From Armatimonadota bacterium (GTDB taxonomy: Bacteria; Armatimonadota; UBA5829), in the NCBI GenBank assembly GCA_026392045.1, contig JAPLCU010000018.1, positions 1-64,000 of the forward strand: 64,000 bases of DNA, written 5' to 3'. The notes under the pieces were generated by a model. That model had not been told where the DNA came from and ran no database searches. It saw nothing but the letters and a program-made list of their open reading frames with translations. The position numbers were made by a program, and so were the translations under genes. Below, piece by piece: positions 59,347-64,000 of this stretch. Within the stretch, counting starts at the first letter, position 1. The number at the start of each line of letters is the position of its first letter.

Positions 59347-61794
59347 GTGATTTTTGCTCAAACTCTCGATGGCGCCTGGAAGCTCAGACGGGTGGGATCT
59401 AAGAGTGCATTCAAGGCTCATGTGCCGGGCAGCGTGCATTTGGACCTGATGCGCGCGAAAAAGATCGAGGACCCGTTTGTCGGTGATAACGAGTTCGCGG
59501 TCTCGTGGGTGCATGAGTGCGATTGGGAATACAGCAGGACGTTTGAGGCTGATCCTGAACTCTTGAAAGGCAACCGCATCTTCCTGGAATGCGAGGGGTT
59601 GGATACGTTCGCCCAGATATCGCTGAATGGCGCACCTCTTGGGGCAACGGATAATATGTATGTCTCGCATCGCTTCGATGTGAGCAAAAAGCTGATTCCG
59701 GGCCAAAACGAGCTGAAAATCACTTTTCAATCGCCTGTGAACTACGTAAAGCCGCTGTTGGAACAGGACCCGCTGCACAGTCCTGGTGATTCGCTGCCGG
59801 GCGCAAGCTACACGCGCAAGTCACCCTCGCAGTGGGGTTGGGATTGGGGACCTAAACTGCCCACCAGCGGCATTTGGAAGCCTATTCGGCTCGCTGCATA
59901 TAGCATCGCGAGAATAGATGATATTCGGGTGCAGCAGAAGCATGGGCGCAGCGGAAGCGTGGCGCTGGATGTGCTGGTAACGCTTGAAAGGTATAAGCGC
60001 ACGTCTTGCGGGATAGAAATAACGCTCACACACCCGGATGGCCATGTCGAGGCGAAACACTGCAAGGCCATCGGCGCCAATGCGAAGCGCTCGATCAATA
60101 TTGATAAACCCGAGTTGTGGTGGCCAAACGGCTATGGAGATCAGCCGCTTTATACCCTGGAAGCGAGTATAATTTGTGATGACCGGCCGCTTGGAACTCT
60201 CAAACGCCGAATAGGCCTGCGCACCATAAGGCTCGAACAGAGGAAAGACAACCACGGCCGCAGCTTTACTTTCATCGTAAACGGCGTCAAACTCTTCTGC
60301 AAGGGAGCCGATTGGATTCCGGCAGACCAGTTCCCCGCGCGAGTCACAGAAGAGCATTATCGGCACCTCATCTCCAGCGCCGCAAAGGCAAACATGAACA
60401 TGCTCCGCGTTTGGGGCGGAGGTATTTATGAGAACGACGTTTTCTATGATCTCTGCGACGAATACGGCGTGCTGATCTGGCAGGATTTTATGTTCGCCTG
60501 CTCGATGTATCCCGTCAATAAAGAGTTTCTGGCTAATGTCGAACGCGATGTGGGGCATAACATAGTTCGCCTGCGTGATCATGCGTGCCTTGCGCTGTGG
60601 TGCGGGAACAACGAAATGGAATGGTTCCTGGCGGATCGCTGGGGAGGCGACAAGAACGCTCTGCGGCGAAAGCAGTATTCCAAGATTTTCCATGAGCTGA
60701 TACCCTCGATTGTGAACAAACTTGATCCCGCAACTGCGTATTGGCCAAGCTCTCCTGCATCGCATCAGCCTTTCGATAAGCCGAACGACCAGAGCAGCGG
60801 CGATGGACACTATTGGGACGTCTGGCACGGTCGGTTGCCATTCACCGCCTACCGAACCCAGTATCACAGGTTTATGAGCGAGTTCGGGTTTGAATCATTG
60901 CCATCGTATGAGACTTGCAAAGCCTTTGCCGGCGGCGATGATTTGAATATTACCAGCTATGTCATGGAGCGCCATCAGAAAAACAGCGCCGGAAATGGTC
61001 TGATTTTGCATTATCTGGCGCAGACATTTAGAATGCCCAAGAACTTTGAGATGATGTGCTATGTCAGCCAATTATTGCAGGCTGAGGCGATGCGTTATGG
61101 CGTGGAACACTGGCGACGCCACCGCGGCAGGTGCATGGGCGCGTTGTATTGGCAGTTTAACGATTGCTGGCCCGTTTGCAGTTGGTCCAGCATAGATTAT
61201 TACGGCAGATGGAAAGCGCTGAACTACGCGGCAAAGCGTTTCTACTCGCCGATAATGCTCTCCGTCTGCGAAGAAGGCGCTCACGCGCAGATTCATGTGA
61301 CCAACGACACGACCGAAGCTGCGAAGATAGAAGTGCGATGGTCGCTGGAACGCCTGGACGGCAAAGTGATCAGAAAGAGCAAGATAAAAACTATCATTGA
61401 CGCCGAGCAAAGCAAGAATTTAGCCGATCTTGATTTCAGCGACGACCTCATCGACGATGACATCAGGCAGGCGGTATTGGTTCATGAACTGCTCGTAAAT
61501 GGCAAGCACGCCAGCATCGGCATGACATCGTTTGTGCCCAGCAAGCACCTCGATCTGCCTGCAACTAAGATTATGGTGAAACCCAAAACAGACGAAAACG
61601 GCGCTTATCTTGAAGTAACTTCGGAAAAGACAGCGCGGTTTGTGTGGTTGGCGATACCCAGGCACGACGTTATCTTCTCGGATAATTACTTCGATCTTCC
61701 TGCGGGAAGAAAGGTGATAGTGCGAATAGACGGGGCCGTCAGCCCATCGGCTTTGTCTAAGGTGAAGGCTTTTTCATTGAGGGATTCTTATTAA
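59347..61794 (+). CDS. Beta-mannosidase (GH2)
   Basis: This is an 815-aa glycoside hydrolase of family 2. The N-terminal sugar-binding domain (DGAWKLRRVGS, VPGSVHLDLMRAKKIEDPF) and SQWGWDWGPKLPTSGIWKP are typical of beta-mannosidases. The acid/base Glu is in LWCGNNEMEW and the nucleophile Glu in MSEFGFESLPS. There is no signal peptide, so it acts in the cytoplasm on imported manno-oligosaccharides. It starts at GTG 59347. Confidence 0.94.
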   Translation: MIFAQTLDGAWKLRRVGSKSAFKAHVPGSVHLDLMRAKKIEDPFVGDNEFAVSWVHECDWEYSRTFEADPELLKGNRIFLECEGLDTFAQISLNGAPLGATDNMYVSHRFDVSKKLIPGQNELKITFQSPVNYVKPLLEQDPLHSPGDSLPGASYTRKSPSQWGWDWGPKLPTSGIWKPIRLAAYSIARIDDIRVQQKHGRSGSVALDVLVTLERYKRTSCGIEITLTHPDGHVEAKHCKAIGANAKRSINIDKPELWWPNGYGDQPLYTLEASIICDDRPLGTLKRRIGLRTIRLEQRKDNHGRSFTFIVNGVKLFCKGADWIPADQFPARVTEEHYRHLISSAAKANMNMLRVWGGGIYENDVFYDLCDEYGVLIWQDFMFACSMYPVNKEFLANVERDVGHNIVRLRDHACLALWCGNNEMEWFLADRWGGDKNALRRKQYSKIFHELIPSIVNKLDPATAYWPSSPASHQPFDKPNDQSSGDGHYWDVWHGRLPFTAYRTQYHRFMSEFGFESLPSYETCKAFAGGDDLNITSYVMERHQKNSAGNGLILHYLAQTFRMPKNFEMMCYVSQLLQAEAMRYGVEHWRRHRGRCMGALYWQFNDCWPVCSWSSIDYYGRWKALNYAAKRFYSPIMLSVCEEGAHAQIHVTNDTTEAAKIEVRWSLERLDGKVIRKSKIKTIIDAEQSKNLADLDFSDDLIDDDIRQAVLVHELLVNGKHASIGMTSFVPSKHLDLPATKIMVKPKTDENGAYLEVTSEKTARFVWLAIPRHDVIFSDNYFDLPAGRKVIVRIDGAVSPSALSKVKAFSLRDSY

Positions 61795-61802
61795 ATAGGG
61801 GG

Positions 61803-61838
61803 CAGTATCGGGAAAGGGGTTTCCCGATACAACGAACC
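61803..61838. repeat. TATCGGGAAA/TTTCCCGATA hairpin
   Basis: tatcgggaaa-ggg-tttcccgata is a perfect palindrome 15 nt after the beta-mannosidase stop. A related tttcgggaaa-agg-gtttcccgaaac lies at 62287-62316. Both belong to the same broad stem family as 17210-17231. Confidence 0.7.
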
Positions 61839-61863
61839 ATCCCATAAGCTCAATGCACCAAGG

Positions 61864-61958
61864 CCACACTTCGCCATCCTGAGGCCACACTTCGCCATCC
61901 TGAGGCCACACTTCGCCATCCTGAGGCCACTCGAAGGATGAGCAGCATGATAAGCCAT
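61864..61958 (-). repeat. Dispersed repeat with three 21-bp units
   Basis: ccacacttcgccatcctgagg occurs three times in exact 21-bp steps (61864, 61885, 61906). It is followed by ccactcgaaggatgagcagc then atgataagcc, the reverse complement of the head at 40-70. The overlapping ORF 61791-61982 is repeat translation. The gap 61795-62367 holds this repeat, two palindromes and a stretch (61960-62285) in which I see nothing identifiable. Confidence 0.85.
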
Positions 61959-62367
61959 CAAACTTAGTCTTTTTGTGTGCAAATAGTTTTATCCCACAAA
62001 ACGAAATGGTCGCTGAGCGTGAATTGAGCTGATTTCGTTCCTTCCAAAACAGCGAAATTCGGGTCTAAAAAGTGCAAAACAAAATGCCTTGAGCACCCCC
62101 TTTATTTGCGCCAAAATAATTTGCCTCTCATGTACTAGACAACGAGAATGCCCATATTTGGCCTAATTTCCGGTATATTTCAGTTAAATCTCGTTCACAT
62201 GTTGTGGGCGGCGAGATTTTAAGCTCCTGAACCACTGAGACACTGAGGGGAATGAATGGGATGAAACTTGGATTGGGGGGTTTATCTGTGTAGTGAGGGG
62301 TTTCGGGAAAAGGGTTTCCCGAAACAATTAACAATTAACAGTATAAAAAAAGGGACATCTATTTTAC

Positions 62368-63897
62368 CTAATCAAAAAGAGCTGGCTGAACCGCACGGCG
62401 TTTTGCACCATACCTACCACTTACTTCTCTAAGGTATACAAACTCAGCAAGGCGTTCCTCACAACCCAGTTCTTGAGCCAGAGCTCTGATATCCAAGCGA
62501 CGCAAGAGATCAACAGTAATAGGACGTTTTGAATCACGGAAAAGAAGTGAGCTATAAAACTCCTGTGAAGGTTCTGAAGATAACAGATGCAAAAGCAAGT
62601 TTGCCTCCTCCTCAGTATCGCATGCCAAGAAATAGCAGGTATCATCCATAACAGACGGCTTGCTCTCAAATGATGGTACTATACGGAATGCCAATCTCTT
62701 ATAGAGACCGGAGACGGCGACCTTCCACGGACCAAAGGTATAATCACCTACACCAAATACGGCAAACCGCGGCTGATGCTTGTATATGGTACTTCGCCGG
62801 TTCTCCATTTGGACCCCGTGGCTTTCAAGGTAGGCCCACGTCTTCGGAGCTAGCTGTCTGATAACATGCGTATCATCGCCAACTCTTCTTTGCGGCACCA
62901 GTAGATAACGCTTCGGTGCGTCGATTCGGTCATTGGCAATATCGGAGCTCTTAAACAAAGGAAACAAGTAGGTGTCCTCTATTTCTACACGCTCATGCAT
63001 TCCGTTAATGTAGCCCGTTGATGTAGGTTTAAGCTCCATAACTGCCGAACAATCATGCTTTATGCCAGACCGCCAGCGAAATGGGCTGTGACCTGACAAG
63101 CTACGCCAATGAAGATACCTGTCCACATCTGCGACTATTTGACCATCAATGTAGCCAATCTTGCTTCCACTATTGTGTTTAGACAAATTTGGATAGACGA
63201 CACATGTATCACAATTACTGGCAGGAGCAAGAACACAGACTAGCAGGCATGCATCAACGGAAACACCAAAACTAGCTTGCGCATCAATCAGATGCATGCT
63301 GGCTGACTGAATCTGAATACCAGAACGCCAAGCGTAAGCGAGAACCTTTCTGGCCACGGAAGTTTTGCACAACATGGCGAGAACAGCATTATGCTCTGAG
63401 AGCCAATCAAGAAGGCGAATCAGCATCCACTCAGAAATGTCAAAGTTGCTCTTTCCAGATATTGCTTCGTAACCAGATACCCCATCCGCATTGGATTTGT
63501 CTGGCGAGTTCAGGCTGCCAAGTTTACTCAGGTGTGTGTTAGTGACCCAAGGCGGATTACCAACTACCAAAATAGGAGTAGCACAATCCATTAGAAACTG
63601 CTTCCAGTTGGTGGAAAAGAAATCGCCTTGTGTCAGATCAGCAGTCGGGCATTCCAGTTCAACACGTTGCTGAGCCTTCGCTACATATTCCGGGTTAATA
63701 TCCACACCAAAAGCCTGCTTAGTGGTGGGAAACGCCTTGAGGGCGGCAACAAGGAGATTGCCAACACCACATGTCGGCTCAACAATTGTGGCCGGGCATG
63801 GAATGGATTCTGCAAGTAACCGGCATACGGCCTCCGCAAGCTGTGGCGGCGTCTGAAAGTCACCGAATTCTGCGATCTGTTTTCTGTCATTCAGCAT
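62368..63897 (-). CDS. N6-adenine DNA methyltransferase
   Basis: This is a 509-aa class I SAM-dependent methyltransferase. FGDFQTPPQLAEAVCRLL leads into motif I (VEPTCGVGNLLVAAL) and FGVDINPEYVAKAQ. The catalytic motif is VVGNPPWVTN (NPPW), typical of gamma-class or Eco57I-like adenine methylases. The C-terminal ~200 residues probably recognise the DNA target. Its start overlaps, or directly follows, the end of another minus-strand gene at the window edge. That arrangement suggests a restriction-modification or phage-defence operon continuing beyond 64000. The codons look more AT-rich than the neighbours. Confidence 0.88.
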   Translation of the reverse strand: MLNDRKQIAEFGDFQTPPQLAEAVCRLLAESIPCPATIVEPTCGVGNLLVAALKAFPTTKQAFGVDINPEYVAKAQQRVELECPTADLTQGDFFSTNWKQFLMDCATPILVVGNPPWVTNTHLSKLGSLNSPDKSNADGVSGYEAISGKSNFDISEWMLIRLLDWLSEHNAVLAMLCKTSVARKVLAYAWRSGIQIQSASMHLIDAQASFGVSVDACLLVCVLAPASNCDTCVVYPNLSKHNSGSKIGYIDGQIVADVDRYLHWRSLSGHSPFRWRSGIKHDCSAVMELKPTSTGYINGMHERVEIEDTYLFPLFKSSDIANDRIDAPKRYLLVPQRRVGDDTHVIRQLAPKTWAYLESHGVQMENRRSTIYKHQPRFAVFGVGDYTFGPWKVAVSGLYKRLAFRIVPSFESKPSVMDDTCYFLACDTEEEANLLLHLLSSEPSQEFYSSLLFRDSKRPITVDLLRRLDIRALAQELGCEERLAEFVYLREVSGRYGAKRRAVQPALFD

Positions 63898-63901
63898 AAT
63901 C

Positions 63902-64000
63902 TTAGAGCAACCTCGAAATTCCTTCGATAGCCCCTGCTTCTCTGATCACTCTCCCATATTGCAGCCGCCACTGCAACGCATTGGATATCGTGAGATATCC
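63902..64000 (-). CDS. C-terminal fragment of a gene running off the window
   Basis: On the minus strand an open frame from the window edge reads YLTISNALQWRLQYGRVIRE and AGAIEGISRLL, ending in TAA four bases before the methyltransferase ATG. The composition looks protein-like, and the spacing fits an operon. It may be the restriction partner of the methyltransferase, but 32 residues are not enough to identify it. Confidence 0.45.
   Translation of the reverse strand, partial: GYLTISNALQWRLQYGRVIREAGAIEGISRLL

Noticed and set aside
62128-62334. 68-aa minus-strand ORF in the gap before the methyltransferase
   Set aside because: Low-complexity composition, palindromic repeat sequence at its edge and no ribosome site.

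Overview
The window is 64 kb of bacterial chromosome, dense with vertically inherited housekeeping genes and unusually rich in small dispersed repeats. The host is probably a diderm or diderm-derived member of the Terrabacteria, with Armatimonadota as my best guess. Reasons: a Bacillus-type SOS box (CGAACATGTGTTCG), a PEP-CTERM exported protein with HAF-like repeats, LamG-domain exported proteins, a YjfB-like motility protein, an IspD-IspF fusion next to a YacL-type PIN/TRAM protein, and roughly balanced GC content. No rRNA, tRNA, transposase or prophage gene was seen, so the phylum assignment is inference only.

Layout. 0.3-6 kb: Wzz-like chain-length protein, a putative glycosidase, metallophosphoesterase, site-2 protease, VKOR. 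6-14 kb: dnaE, followed by an overlapping HEPN-like gene, an orphan zinc-finger ORF, a P-loop kinase, glutamate formiminotransferase and two exported proteins. 14-20 kb: GAF histidine kinase and a multi-PAS sensor with an RsbW-like ATPase. 20-24 kb: two exported paralogues, one with two LamG domains. 24-28 kb: DUF3795, DUF169, an array of three 140-bp units each carrying a 38-codon ORF, lipA, an aldo/keto reductase, yjfB. 28-30 kb: SOS-controlled DUF6504-dinB operon. 30-39 kb: complete ATP synthase operon atpZ-I-B-E-F-H-A-G-D-C interrupted by a nucleotidyltransferase gene, a small membrane protein and an AbrB-like gene. 39-44 kb: transglutaminase-like protein, then nuoA-nuoB, an inserted HicB-like/MntA/HepT antitoxin-toxin set plus a small membrane protein, then nuoC-nuoD. 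44-49 kb: YacL, IspDF, long HPF, class II aldolase, PfkB-type phosphofructokinase. 49-56 kb: MFS transporter, cobalamin-binding radical SAM protein, secreted nuclease, FtsB-like divisome protein, PEP-CTERM protein. 56-62 kb: operon of an ATP-grasp-like protein, a lysine 2,3-aminomutase-like radical SAM enzyme, a glutaredoxin and a beta-mannosidase. 62-64 kb: N6-adenine DNA methyltransferase and the tail of a second gene, probably the start of a restriction-modification locus.

The most distinctive signal is the repeats. At least seven families of short palindromic or tandem elements sit at gene ends, inside operons and, in frame, inside conserved enzymes (lipA, ispDF, the putative glycosidase). 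One ~60-bp hairpin element is flanked by 15-19 bp direct repeats at two sites, which suggests mobilisation. Another hairpin family keeps its loop (ATCTG) but changes its stem with compensating bases. Heptanucleotide tandem repeats of many different sequences mark operon gaps. These, together with the 38-codon ORF array and the toxin-antitoxin-like genes embedded in the ATP synthase and Complex I operons, are the best candidates for undescribed biology here.
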